From Lagopus muta (Eukaryota; Chordata; Aves; Galliformes; Phasianidae): a stretch of DNA of 64,000 nt. Shown here one piece after another: positions 30,825 to 44,133 of the stretch. The stretch lies in assembly GCF_023343835.1 (NCBI RefSeq), contig NC_064437.1, positions 26,511,001 through 26,575,000 on the forward strand, written 5' to 3'. The position numbers and the translations under genes were made by a program. The notes beneath the pieces were generated by a model. It made no database searches and was not told where the DNA came from. It saw only the letters and a list, made by a program, of their open reading frames with translations. How positions within the stretch are numbered: the stretch's first letter is position 1; the number at the start of each line of letters is the position of its first letter.

Positions 30825-33252
30825 ACATAATTTAAACATTTTGCTGATAAAGTTTTTTTCTTTTGTCAATGACCATTTTCTTTATATAGCAACAGAAGAA
30901 AAAAAAAAAATTTAGGCTCCAAAACCTTTCACAAAAGTGAAATTGGTGGCATGGCAACTTCAACCCTTCCCCCCGCCCCCCTTTTTTGTTTTCCAAAAGA
31001 CATTTGAAGTTCATTTCTCTTTCAGCAAATCCCACTGTTTAAAATCGGAGGTTCAAAGACCCACACCCAGGAGCTGCCTCCCACCCCAGCAGTGCTGGAA
31101 AGCCCCTTCCTCACCTCCCCGCCATCTGCACGGATCTCAAGGGATGAGTTTTTCCACACCCACCCGTAGATGTTTTCCAAACCAATCCCAGCGTTGACTG
31201 ACCTGTAACAAACCCCCCTCCCACCCCATCCTCGCCCCGTTCTGTGAGTTTTACTGAGCAGATACATGAAGGCATAGATAAGACTAGTAAGACAGAATAT
31301 ACTCATCATCCCTATCACAACGCTATGTCTCTAAGGCATGCCATCCTAACCACGATGAGATGGAAAGCCAGCTGGCTTCCTGCACGTCCCATCTCGTGTA
31401 CCTGAGGGAGGGAGGAGAAGGGGATCTGAGCTTGCTCTCAGACTTGCCGCCCTCGCTCCTTCTTTGTCTCCTCTTTTGTTATTCCATAGTCTTTTCCTCT
31501 CTTCAAAGCCACCATCCTTCCTTCCTCTTCAGCTTCTTCATCTCTCCCAGAGGTTCCAATCCCTTTGTGTGTGTGTGTGTATTGGAGGCTGGTTTCTAAC
31601 ACTGCTGCTTCCTTCAGCTTGGAGCTAAGAAACGTGGGTGATGTCTGAGGATGTTTTCAGGAATAACCCCTGCGTTGGGGTGGAGAGGAAAACCAGGCTG
31701 AAAACCTGAATACATGGGACAGTGGAGGCAATGGGTTTAGAGGAGTCTAGCTATCAGCTTATGTAAGTTGGGTGCTCGTGGATGAGATGCCCAGCTAGAA
31801 CATATCGAAGCATTAGCTTTGGGGCTCAGCAGGATGGGGACTCATCCCTGGAGGCATTCCTACATGCGCTGGCTGCCCTCCCTGGTCTGGGATCTCCGTG
31901 CCCCCTCACCCCTCAAGGTATGTAAACAACTGCCTGGAAATAGCATGGCTGGATCTGAGGGATTCAGCATGTTTGCTGCAAAGACCCTGTATGTGCAGAC
32001 TGTCATTTCACCCAGCATTTTTGCTGTTAGGGAGGTGACAGCTGCCTTCTCTGAAGGGGGCTGTGGCACACTTCCAACAGGGAGGACAGCAGTGCCCAGC
32101 AGGTCACCAACCATAGTGCAAAGTCTCATCTTTGAAGCTTCCAAAGAGCAACTTACGACTTCTTGTAGGTGTGGGGAAAAAAAACAAAAAGTTAGCTCTT
32201 TCTTTCCCCAAAATATCTTGGAGTAGTCTCAGCCTCCATGTGTGCTGATACCACACTGTCCCTTGCTGGGGATAAACAAAGTGCCCTAGAATTCCCTAAA
32301 TCTCACCAGCCCAGGTCTGCAGGGAATGGGCAGATGTCCAGGAGCAATAGACTCTAGAAATGTGAAGCTGGAAGGAGCAAAGGCAGGGATAAAGGTGTGA
32401 AGGAAAGCAAGACTTGTACCCTCCTCCCTGTGGCTGCCAGCTTTCAAGAGGCTGAGCCACCAGCAAAATCCTTGCACCCAGGGATACCCAGCAGGACAGC
32501 AGCTTGCTTAAGTAACCCTTATCTGTGCAGGGCTCAAATTATTCCCTTTTGCTCCATGCTACATGCCTTATTTTTTGGCATCTGGCTGAGCAGCTTCCAC
32601 CAGGCTTGTCACAGGCAGGAAGGCAGGAAACTGGCTTGTCCCAAGGGATGTATGAAGTACCTGAAGCCAGTTTGGAAGGGTGAATATATCATGCATAAAC
32701 TTTTCAAAGACAGGAAGAGGAAAGGAGAGAAAGGAAAAATGGGAATTTGACAGCCAGCATTGGAGAGCTGGAGGCTTAAGGATGAGGACGGGCCCAGCCC
32801 TAAACAGCTGAGCCAGGCCTGGAGCAATTCTCATCAGTGGCGCCTGGCCACCTCTTTCCCTCTTCTTCCTTCCTTGCTTCTTGGTGTTGTAAATGGCGGA
32901 TCCCTTCCCAGGGGCTGTAGGCTGCCTCTTCTGACATGGGGCTGGAGTATAGCATCTATCCTTGGCTTTGGAGTGGGCTGAGTTCGCTTGCAGACAAGGA
33001 GAAGTGAGATGTGACATTCCCCTGATAAGTTATGCTTTGGCAGCACTGCTTGCCCCTTCAGAAATACCATCTTTATGACCTGTCAGAGCCAAGTGGAGGA
33101 TTTTGGTGGCTGGGGTGTCCTTACTGCTGGCCTGAGGAGGTTCTGCGGGGCACAGAACCACTTGCATTATGCCTGCCCACTGCCCACCAGGATTACATGG
33201 GAAGCAGGGCACTGTGGCAAGAGAGCTAAGGAGCTTGCACTACAACTATTTA

Positions 33253-33280
33253 ATTAAAAAAGAAAAAAAAAAAAAAAAAA
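33253..33280 (+). repeat. Poly-A tract (28 bases, one G)
   Basis: A-rich run within the inferred NMNAT2 3'UTR; on the transcribed strand it reads as poly-T/U. Confidence 0.9.
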
Positions 33281-33674
33281 AGAAAGAAAAATATTCACTT
33301 AGATTTGTTGAGCAAAGAGGAAGCTCCTGCTCTGAGCATGCTGGGAGGACGGACCGGGGCGACCATTTCCCAGTGACATGCTGGGAGGGGGGATGGAGCT
33401 GTCCCTCAGTGAGCACACTGAGAACATCTCTGCCCCCCTCCCTCCCCGTATACAATGGGGAGGACAGTTCCCATAAGAAAAAGAGACCAAACCATTCCCC
33501 GTGGGGCCGTGCCGCCAGTCCCTGGATGTTGCTGCACTACGGAGCATCAGCGCCGAGAGTGAGAGGCCATGGGGTGGGGAGAGAGATGGAGACACAGAAA
33601 GAGAGAGAAAAGTGTGATGGAGAGCTGTAGAGACGTGGGACGAAAGGGCTGTTCTGCTGCAGGGCCTCTGGCAC

Positions 33675-33777
33675 TTAGCCGGAGGTGTTGATGTAGAGCT
33701 GGCTCTTGAGGATGTAGTCGATGACAGGCTGGCAGAGGTAATCCACAACGTGTCCATCCCCGTGCTGCAGGGCCAGT
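33675..33777 (-). CDS. NMNAT2: NMNAT2 exon 11: C terminus and stop
   Basis: Encodes (R)[18 protein letters not shown] through [10 protein letters not shown], stop TAA (plus TTA 33675-33677). Completes the STKSR motif begun in exon 10. Confidence 0.97.
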
Positions 33778-36700
33778 CTAGGGGAGCAGGGGAAGAGGAG
33801 TGTCAGAGCCTATGTGGGGAGTTGGACGGCCCCTTTCCAGGAATTTGGGCTTCCTGAGCAGGGGCTGGGAACACGGTGGTGTCCCCGTGAATGGAGGGGT
33901 TGGCTGGGAGCACCCTCAGCATCACCCACCTGCTTTTGGTGGAGCTGACGACCGACATGGGGTGGTTCGAGTCGTCCTTCACCACCAGGATGTTGTTCTG
34001 TGGGTGGAGAAAGAAGAGGTGAGGGAAGGGAGGGATGAAAATCAGTGTTTGCCCCACCTGTGTCTGATTGGCCATGGAGGTCTGCTACTCGGTGGCCACA
34101 TAAGTGATCCCAGTTAGCAGCTGAGGCAAAACCAAGGGGGGGGACTCTCCAGGACCCATGTGCAGTGTGACCTTGGTGGAGCCTGGGGGGCACTTCGGAG
34201 CTCTCCAGAAGGTTTAATCTCATGGAAAGTGTGTAGCAAAGAGCGAGGGAGTGCAACAAAGACAGCATGCAGTCTGGAGAGCAAGATTATGAGGAGCAGC
34301 TGAGGTGCTGTGGCTTGCTGAGCTCAGAGCAGGACAGAAGGACAGGGACAGGGCCTGTGGGAGCAGCGTGGAGGGGGGGGGGGGGTCAGGAGTAGGGAAA
34401 GGGTCTGCTCCGTGGGGCAGCAGGTGTGGCCCTGAGCTGTCAGAGCTCAAGGAGTGCTGGGACGCTGCTCTCAGCCACAGGGCTTGGGCTCAGTGTTCCC
34501 TGTTGGGTCCCTTCTAACTGAGGATATTCCATGATTCTCTGGCTCCCTGACTATGTATGAATCCACTTACTTTGTACTTGCGGAGTATTGAGGAGTGGTT
34601 CATGATCCGATCAGGGTCTGCTCCATCCCGGGGCACCACCACGATCCCAAACTCCCCAACAATCACCTCCATCTAGATAGAATCAACACAAAGAGAGTTT
34701 TCACGACCTGCCAGTGCAAAATCTGCCACAGCCTTCCAACCCCCACCCCGAGCAGATGTGCACCCTGCAAGTACTTGGCAAAACCTGGATGGGGGTTAAC
34801 CTCAAATTTTCTCTTTCTGGACAGCTTTTGGGAAAAAACTTGGATTTATTAAAGAGTGATGCTGGTGACAGGCGGAGTGATCTGTGGTGGATGAAATAAA
34901 AAGGAACAGGGTTAAACTCTGTTAATGAATGTTGAAGTTAGGCTTCAGGGAGAACTTGTCATGGTAGTAAGGACAGCAGCAGATGTTGCCTGAGGATGAC
35001 ATGAACTCTGCCTCACTGGAGATTGGAGCGGAGGAAGCAGCAGCTGCACTGCTGCATGTTGTCTTTACAGCCCCTCATCCCTGGATTTCTTTGTGTTGAT
35101 GTTATTATTTATTAGTGTCTCGGAGATGGTACTCTGGAGCAGATCACCAGGACAAACTCTCCTCAGGATGGAAGGGAAGAGGATTCTTGGGGTGGTGCAT
35201 GGATCCCAGCACCATCCTGCATATTGGGAGTAGATTGCTCCCATTGCTGTGGAGGGATGGTGACTTCTCCAGTGTTAATTGAAGCATTTTTCATCTGTAG
35301 TAGTGTTTGAGATAGGCTCATCTCAGTGCACTGAACTGTGCCTGAATTCTAGTGGTGCTGTAGAAGCACCAACATCAAAGCCAAATACAGAGCTAAACCA
35401 TCTCTGTAGAGATAATTTGCCATCTGCAGGTTGGATCTGCCTTTGCAAGGGGGGGGGGGGAAAGCAACTTCTCCATTGCTTTTCATGTGTTTTGCCATGT
35501 GGTTGTGGTCTTGACTGCTCTCAAAATCTCACCACAGTCGTTACTGCATATTGCTTGCCCATGTGAGATGGTGTCAGGCAATGTCTGGCTGAAGGTAGAC
35601 ATCATTTTTCTTCTCAGTTTTCTCTTTTCTTCTTTGTTATTATTTTACTTATTTTCTTCCTTTATTGTTATTATTTACTCTTCTTCTGTTAGGTGCAAGC
35701 TGCTGGTATGATTTAAGGGTCTTTCAGTTCTAACATAAGGGCAACACTTCTCTTACATCAGCTTTTTTGTAAACCAGGGGTGCAGAAGCCCCTGTTGTTT
35801 GCGCACCAGAGACAAGTGATGGGGGTGGGGGGAAAACCAGAGCAGCACTCAGGAGATGGTGGAGGAGGAGGGATGGAGCCCGGGAAAGGGAAGAAAGAGG
35901 CCCTGGCAGTGACTCACATCAGACTCGTTCCAGAGGCCAGGGATGCAGAAGGATTCCAGCAGGTCACTACCACAGAGCAGGAGGATGCGCAGTTCTGAAG
36001 GAAGGAAGCAGAAATGCTCAGAGATGGGAGAGAGCAGGGCTGAGTACACCTCTCCCCCTCCTTTCTTACCATCCCATTGCTCTGCTCAAGGGTGTTCTCT
36101 TTCACCAAAACACCATCTTTTGCCAAAATGAATCCTGCTAAAGAGGCTACAGTCCTTGCATCCCTGATGATACCAAACAGAAAGCCAACCCTGAACTATC
36201 CTGTGCACTATTTCTGCTTCTCTCCTGCACTGCTGGGTCATTTCCAGCATTGCTGTGGGGTGCTGAAACACCTAGATGTGCCCCAAATGTGTGGTATCCC
36301 TCGGGGTCAGGAGGCATTTCTGTATTTTCAGACACATATAAGTGCTTTGTGGCCTGTTGGAGGGTCTTGATCTGCAGATATGTGTGGAGCTGCACCGAGC
36401 ATTTGGCATGGCTTGATTTTTCTACAGCAAAGCTGAGCAGTGCAACTGCATGATGAAGCACTGGAGCTTTTAGAATTTATTTGTTGGTTTGGAAACCCAA
36501 AAGAGGAAAGCTACAAAACTGCTCAAGTAAGGAGGGGTGGTCAGAGGAGATGTCAAGCAGTTCAGTGCTGCTCCCATTTCAGCCCCAGGCCATGCTGCCT
36601 GGCACCAGGGGTGGTGATGGTTCAGCATCCCTTACTTGCCACCAGATTTCTTGTGGTGCTGACGGTGGTGGGGGCTGCATACTCACCAATCTCCTCATAT

Positions 36701-39700
36701 CTCATCACTGTCCCCAGGTTGGCATTTTCATCTGGGAGGGAAGAATAGAGTTACTGATACCTGGCAGGGGGTGCTGGGGAGGCAGGTGGGGCTGCGGGTG
36801 ATGCTGTACTCCTGTACTTACCCACAAAGGTGAAGCGCTCCATGGGTGGGCGAACGCAGCAGATCCGACTCAGGCTTTCTCCTACCTTCCCCAGGATCTT
36901 TGCTGAAGGCAGAGAAGAAAAGTAAGTTAGGGAGAGGCTTCATCCATGGCTGATTGCCCTCACGGAGCATGGGATGCTCCCATGCATGGGGACAGCAACT
37001 CCCACGTCTCCTCTGGCAGATGACTCAGCCTTCATATAACCAAATATCCCTCAGGCACTATGAGCCTGCTGAGAGACCTCACCCAGGTCAGCTGAAAAAT
37101 AAAATGATTGTTTTTTTCAGCTGGAGCAGAAAAGAACAGAAATACACCGCCAGGAGTGCGGAGGGAGCTAGACTGGTGTTCATCAGGAGCATGGAGACAG
37201 GTCAGCTTAACACAGAGTTATAGAAATCTTTCGTTAAGTTTGGGACCAACCAAAAATTAATCTGAGTCATGAGGCAGGTTGGGGATCCTTAGGCTGCAAG
37301 GAGCACAAGCACACTGCTATTCCCCAACCCCAGTGGTGCCAGCAAGCTAGAAAACTGGGAAGAGGGAATGGGAACACTTCTCCACCATTAGAGGTGAAAG
37401 AGGACTTGGAGGAGCTCAGAAGCATTCCTGAGCAAGTGTTTGGTACCTCATGATGGGGTGTGAGGAACAGGTGGCCAGTTCCTCCCCTTCCTCCACGGAG
37501 CCACCTACCTGCGGTGGGCTTGTTGGACACATTGTTGTTCTGGTAGATAGGCTGCGTAGATTCATTCTGGGGCTGTCCGATCACAGGGGTAATGGAGGGA
37601 GTGTTGACATTGGAGAGGATGCAGCCGGTCACCCTCTGCAGCAAGAGAGAAATTTAGTGGTAAAGATGGCTTCCCCAAGGCTGGAGGTGATTCTTGAAAC
37701 TTTTGCTGCTCTGGTAGCCATCCCCTCTCACTGAAGATGAAGGTCATCATTAGTGACAGACCTATCCATCTCACTTTAGCTTTCCTGTTGCTTTATAATC
37801 TCTAGTCTTGGGCTAGTAGGACCCTATTGTCTTTCATTGAGAGAAAAAACCTGTTTGTTCCCTGCTGATTGATGATAATGCAAGTAGTTCATCCAAGGGT
37901 CTCAGTTTGCTTTCAGAGGCAGGGAAGAGGAGCAGAGAACAACTGTGACATAATGTCTTGTGTACTTCTCCAGGTCAGGAACATGTATCTTCTCCATCTG
38001 TCCCAGCCATGTTCTAGGCATTGATGTACACCTCTGGGCTCCGGAGCCTATCCAGGCAGAGGATGGTGTCTGCAGCCTGATTCTGGTGCAGGACCAGGGC
38101 ACGAGATGCAGCGGGACTCACCTTCATCAGGTCACGGTGGTGCTCCAGCACACTGCAGGTGGTCTGCCAGGTGTCCTGGTAGCACTCCCAGGGGTCCACC
38201 CTGCAGGAACACAGTGAGGCAGCAGCATTAGTTGGTGGCCGCTGCCTTTATGTCCTCACCACACCACCTCCTTCCTCCAAACCTTCCACCCAGCTCTCTC
38301 TAGTAGCTTCATCCCTCCATTCCCTGTCCTGGAGTGGGAGAGAACCTGAACGTGTGCCCATGCCCAGACTCCTCCATACTCTTAACTCCTGATCCCCTGG
38401 GCTCGGATATATCTGCGTGTAGTGTGATCTTCCTGATGGCATTACTGGTTCCAGCTCACATGTGGGCTTTCGTGGACCAGGGATTGCTGCTGTGTAGCCC
38501 CAGCACCCCCTCCCTGCAGTGGTCTTTGTCACTCACCGGATCCAGTCGGAAGATTGCACAGCCAGCTGGCACATGGTCAGGCGGTGCCGGCTGGACACCA
38601 GGCCCTGGAACAGTGAAACTGAGGATTAAAAGGAGGCAGTGCATAAAGATTATCTGAGTTCCTTGTTTCTGGATAAGAAGTATTCCTGCCTTTCAAACCT
38701 GAAGGTCTCAGTGTGGTTACCTGGGGTATGGTGGGTCCAGGCCCAGGGGTGGCTTTTCCTGTTGAAATTTCTGCATCTCACAAGAGAGGAGCAAAATCTC
38801 CTTTCTTATTTTAGATTTTTTTCCTCTTCAGAATAAAACTCATTTGTATTATAATAAGAACTGGCTTTAAAATCATTTAACCAACACAACCCCAAAAAAT
38901 GACCCCCATCATTTTGGATGGTAGCATTTCTCTTTCCTTTCTGGTTTTATCTGGCTGCAGGCTCTCGCTGTAAGTTTTGTCTGAAGACTGGCTGGTTTTA
39001 TCCCTCACCATCTTCTTGGAGGCTTTCTTGTGGCTTCTCAATGCTTGACATTGCACATACAAAGAAGAGATAACAGGAACAACTCACCGTCTTCCCATAG
39101 GAATCATGCACAGGTGAGACAATGCCACCGATGACGATGAACCGTCCAGTCTTGTGCAGGTAATCACGGGCTCTCTCTAGAGGAGAGCAAGAGGGGATCA
39201 GTGCATTAACCCATTCCATCAAGCCCCACAGAACTGGCTTTATGGCTTTGCCAAATGCTGTTTGAGGGTTTCACCTCCAGCTTCATATGGCCATCACCTG
39301 CTTTGCCTTAAAAGCTGAACCCTCAGCTGCCAGTTGTGAATCTGGTATTTTTCACCACCCCCCAAAAATAGAGAATCCTAAGGGCTCTATCATGTTCATC
39401 CTTATCCTCCTCATTGGCTTTTCTTGCCTTCTGCATGGCTTGGGTGCAGCAGGAGAGCTGGAGGAACATTTTGAAAGCAAATAAGACTGGCCAGCCTGCA
39501 TGGCTGAGATGTGACAGTGGAGTGTGGACATGTGTGCTGCTCATCCAAAATGCTGGATGGGAATGGATGACAGCAGCACAGGGAAAAGTGTTCTGTTTTA
39601 GTCTAGATTTCAGCGAAACAACTCTCAGTGCTCTGGGACAAGGTAGAGAAACATCTGCAAGGGTGTCAGCCCTAGAGGCTGATATGGGACTGGAGATGAG

Positions 39701-42700
39701 GAGGGGAGGCCATTTGTGTTTTGGGGTTGCTTTTGTTGTGTGAGCTGGAGTGAGCAGGAAAGGGCACAGTGTGCAGCAGGAAGGGAGGGAATTGGAGCAG
39801 GGATTGTTCAGTCATCCCTGAAAGGGGCTGGTAGAGATGCTGAGCACTGACCTTCCTGAAGACCCAGAAATACTGTGGAAAGGATTTATGGAGAAGGGGG
39901 GCACGTCCTGGGCTCTTTTGGCAGATCCAGAGGAACCCAGCTGAACTCAGGAGGTGATGCATGAAGCCAGGATGCAGACAGATACTTCCTTTGGGACAAA
40001 TAGCACCCCCAGGTGTGCTCATGTACCTGTGTCTCTATCTAAAGCCACTTTTCTTCGCTTTCATTGTGCAAACAATAACCCATATAGAACTGCTTGGGCA
40101 AAATTATTGTGTCCCCTCAAGTTCTGACATGCATAAAAAGGACTATTGTTCACAGAAACAGCTGTGGGGCACTTGCAAGTCAAGAATGGCACTATGATTA
40201 CTGTGGACTTTTGTTTCCTGAGCTCTGAGCAGCCCTAGGTCCCTGGGACATCCTGTGAGACATTTGTTAGCCTTAATGCACCTCCTAGACTCACCCTAAA
40301 TCCTCTCTCTGGCTTTACTCCCAGTTGTTCTCCGTGCATGTTAGCATCCAGAGAAATAAAAATGGGGTTAAATAATTCAATTTGTGTGGTGGAGCAAGGA
40401 GCAAATCATGAATGCCTGAATTAGACATACCTAAAACTGTCCTCCCTGCCTTTGGGATCCCGAGCTTGAAGGTGTTAACACCAGCAGTTTGGTTTGAATC
40501 CTTTTCTCTTTTTCCCATCTTTGCTGGGTATTCCTCTGCCTATTGGGATCCATGTGGAGCATTTTCCTCCATCAGTGGCTCTCACTGACCCAGCTCAACC
40601 CTGTGGTATTGGGTCACCAAGGGGGAGAAAATGGGTTGGACAGGGTGTTTTAGAGGAGTAGAGGTACTGGATGGGATTTCTGGGAGGTTGGTCCCTTTTG
40701 TGCATGTTGAGGTGAGCACCCATGGTACTGATGGAAACAGCAAGGACCAAAGGGCATTCCTGAGATTGAAGGTTACTGTTCCTGGGGGCACACTCCCATC
40801 CTTTTATTTGCAGCTATACTAGGTCAGTGCTACTGCATAATTACTGCTATGCGTGGTATAAATCATGTACATAAAAACAGCCTATGCAGAAGCTTGAGAG
40901 CCCCTTGTGCCTGCTGAGGACTTCCAGAAACGCTGAACCAGTCCCCCAAAAGCAAAAAAGGAATCACAGGGGAAAAGTGGCAGCTTGTCCCTCTTGGGTG
41001 CTGTTTGTGTGCTGCTAGTGAAGTTAATTGCCTTCCCATCACTACCTTCACAGTTAATTTTAATTGATCAGAAAGGGGGAAAAAGTCTTCTTTTATTCTT
41101 TTTTTTTCTGAACATGACTTTTCTTTCACAGGAGCTGTGTCCTGGTACCTCTTACAGATCTTTGGAAAAAGACATCAGAGAATAAACATCTTGTGATTAA
41201 AATGGAAAAAAAAGAAAGAAATTCACTAACAAAAAAATGTTATTGATTTTTAAATTAACACATCCTCTCATTATCCCTGCTTTGCTCTGGCTTGATTTTT
41301 CCTTGCCTAGAGAAGATTGAAGTCAATGATCTGTCACCTCCAAGCCTTCCCATTCGTGTACAGCATCTTTATAACATTTACTTTGAGGACAATGAAACAG
41401 TTCATATGTTATCTCTGCTTCATGGCTGTAAAGGTGACCAGTGCTCTTAGTTGGCCTTGAGTTTTTGGTGGCCAAATCCAGCAGTTGCAGGCACGCATCG
41501 GGAATATGAGATAGAAGATGAATATCAGGGGGCAGAACACAAATACCAGCAGACAGAACGTAAAGGGCAGGATAATGATGGGGACCTGGGACAGGTGGCT
41601 TTAGGATGCTATAAAACTGCAGAATTGGTGCTTGCAGCACCTCGATACATCGGTGCTATAATCACAAGACTGCATTAAAGCTTTGTGTTTTTTAGCTGAT
41701 TTGATTTTCTTTGGCTGAATTACTCTTCAGTACATAGATAGGGAAAGCTACAGGCAGCTGTAGCCACGCCTGTCCAAACACATAAGCTTATCCAGCCCTG
41801 AGTATCATCTTCTGCACAAGGCAAGACAAAATTACTTTAGATTTTCTAAGAGGAGATGACGCCTCCCGCCATGGAGTGGTCTTCCAGCCCAAAGGTAGCA
41901 GTGCTGTGCATTATGTGGGGTTAAGCTGAGTCACTCTGTGCCAACCCAAGTGTTATTTTCTGGATTTGGGGGGTTGGAAATGGGATGCTGGATTTGGTGG
42001 GACATTGCTTTGAACATTTAGGGTTGCCCTGCTGTTGCAATGCTTTCTCCAAACCCCTGGGCCATTCCACACTCAGAGCTTTTCTAAATAGAACCTCTAG
42101 TAATTTTAATGTAAAATATTCTGCTTTTGGAGACCAGGTTGAAGACTCTTTTGTGCCATGGTGGTGCCAAAAACAACTCAGTAGTGTTGCATTCCTCTTT
42201 CCATCTGTATTCCTTATGGTCAGCTGTTTGTGCATATCCTAGCCTTATCTCTCTACTTGTTCAAAGATTTTTGCCTGGGAAAAATATCTTTTTGTTATGG
42301 TTAAGGATTACTTGTTTCCATTTTTGGTTAGTGCTGAGGGTTATTATTTTGGGTTAGGGTTTAGGGCTAGCTATTTGTGCTAGGGTCAAGGGTTACCCTT
42401 TTGGGTTAGGATTAAGGGTCAAGGATGATCCTTTAGGATTAGGGTGAAGGGTTACCATTTGGTGTCAGGGTTAAGGGATGCTGCTTACCAATTTGCAATA
42501 GGTTTAAGAGTTACACTTTTGGGTTAAGGTTTAGGGTTACCAATTTTTATTTACTGTTGAAGATTATCCTTTTCGGTTAGAGTCAATAGTTAACCTTGTG
42601 TGTTAGTGTAAAGAGACTCAGGATCCGAGTCTCAGTTCCTTTGGTTTTCTGGACTGTTGCCTTTGTGCTCAGCCTGGTGGCAATGTTTCCAAACCAACAG

Positions 42701-44098
42701 CTTTGCTTACATTGGGCTGGCGTGGGAGAAGTGGGCTGGGCTGAAATGTCCCCAGCCCAACCTTCCTCCCTTCTGCTGTGGAAGCATTTTGTGTGTTTTT
42801 AGCATTGCTAAAGTTCTGCAAAATGATGGTGAGGCAGAAGTGATCTCAGGATTCTACGAAAACAATAAATAACTGTTTTGTCCAGATCACATAAAAATAA
42901 TTTAAAAATCCAGCTTCCCTGCTAGGAAATCACTGCTTATTTAAGAGATGTTTCTTTTTGGTGATTCTAACTGAGTATATTTAATCGTAACACTTCTGCT
43001 CCATTGGTGCTCCTCCAACACCTAAACTGCTGTGAATGCAATGAAGTATTCCTTGCACATCATTTTTCAAGGTGTGAATTCAAATGCCTTTGTATCTGAT
43101 TCACACGCACCCCCAGGAGTTCCTTTTTCTCCTTTTTCTTTACAATTGTTTGTTTATTCATTTTTTGCAGAGGAGGAGATGCAGCCCATGGGATGCTATG
43201 GGGACACTGCTGCAAACCCACAGGTGCTGGCCCCCTGGCCAAAGTACCTCCTCCTGCAGGGTGAGTGACCCAGATACACAAGCATGATGCTTTACCCTTC
43301 TAAATCCTGTCAGGCAAGGTGCCAGAAATTATTCTCAGCCTAATTGAGCGATGTATATAAATATGTATATGACTCTGATTGCCAAATCAGGGGTGTGTTT
43401 GTGGCTGCATCCATTTGGGCCTTTAAAAATGCTGAAAAAATGAAATTACCATGGCAGCAAGCTGGGATAACTATTGAAGCTGAGGTGTGGGACAAAGCCA
43501 CTGTCCCTCTGTCTCTGAGCTGCTGCCAGAGGGGCTCAGACCCCTCAAAGCTGTCCTAATCCTCATCACAGAGCCTGGCTCCTCTGCCCCGGCTTTTGGT
43601 ACACCCCAGGAGCTGCAGCTAGTCCCTGAGGGCCAGGATGACGCTTCTGCTACAGAAACAAGCCCTGGCTGCCCTCCAAGGAGAGCTTCCCTTTCCAAAG
43701 AAGCAGGAGGAGGGGGAAGAAATATCCCATTAAGCCCCATAATGCTTAATGATTTTCATCTCCAAGCTAATTGCTCTGTTACACTTCCCCCCCACCCTGT
43801 TAGTCCATAGCCGCATCTAGGCATCACAGAAATAAGAAAATTGGAAGGGACCCTCATGCTAAATGGCTTCAGTTGTTGCTGCTCTTTTCTTTTAATGGCT
43901 TTTTGTCGGCACAAAAAAAGAAATGGCCAGCAAATGCCTTGAGAACAGAGCTGGAGGCTGAGCTTTTAAAGCCCGTGAGCCCAGCTAGATGCCCCACCAG
44001 TGCCCAGCTGCCTGAGGGACAACAAGGGAACCCACTCCAACACCATCTGCTCATCATTCCCGGCTTTGGGAAAGAAAAGTGAAATTAGAGGCTTAAAA

Positions 44099-44133
<35 letters not shown>

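Larger units (their letters stand above)
30800..33674 (-). other. NMNAT2: NMNAT2 3'UTR (inferred)
   Basis: Lies between the NMNAT2 stop codon and the minus-strand AATAAA. It holds a long A run on the + strand at 33253-33280 (T run in the mRNA), and a minus-strand ATTAAA at 33249-33254 that could give a ~0.4-kb short form. Long 3'UTRs are usual for this neuronal gene. Confidence 0.55.

Noticed and set aside
43805-43860. Possible antisense CR1 end (ATCACAGAAATAAGAAAATTGG)
   Set aside because: Too short and decayed to distinguish from chance.
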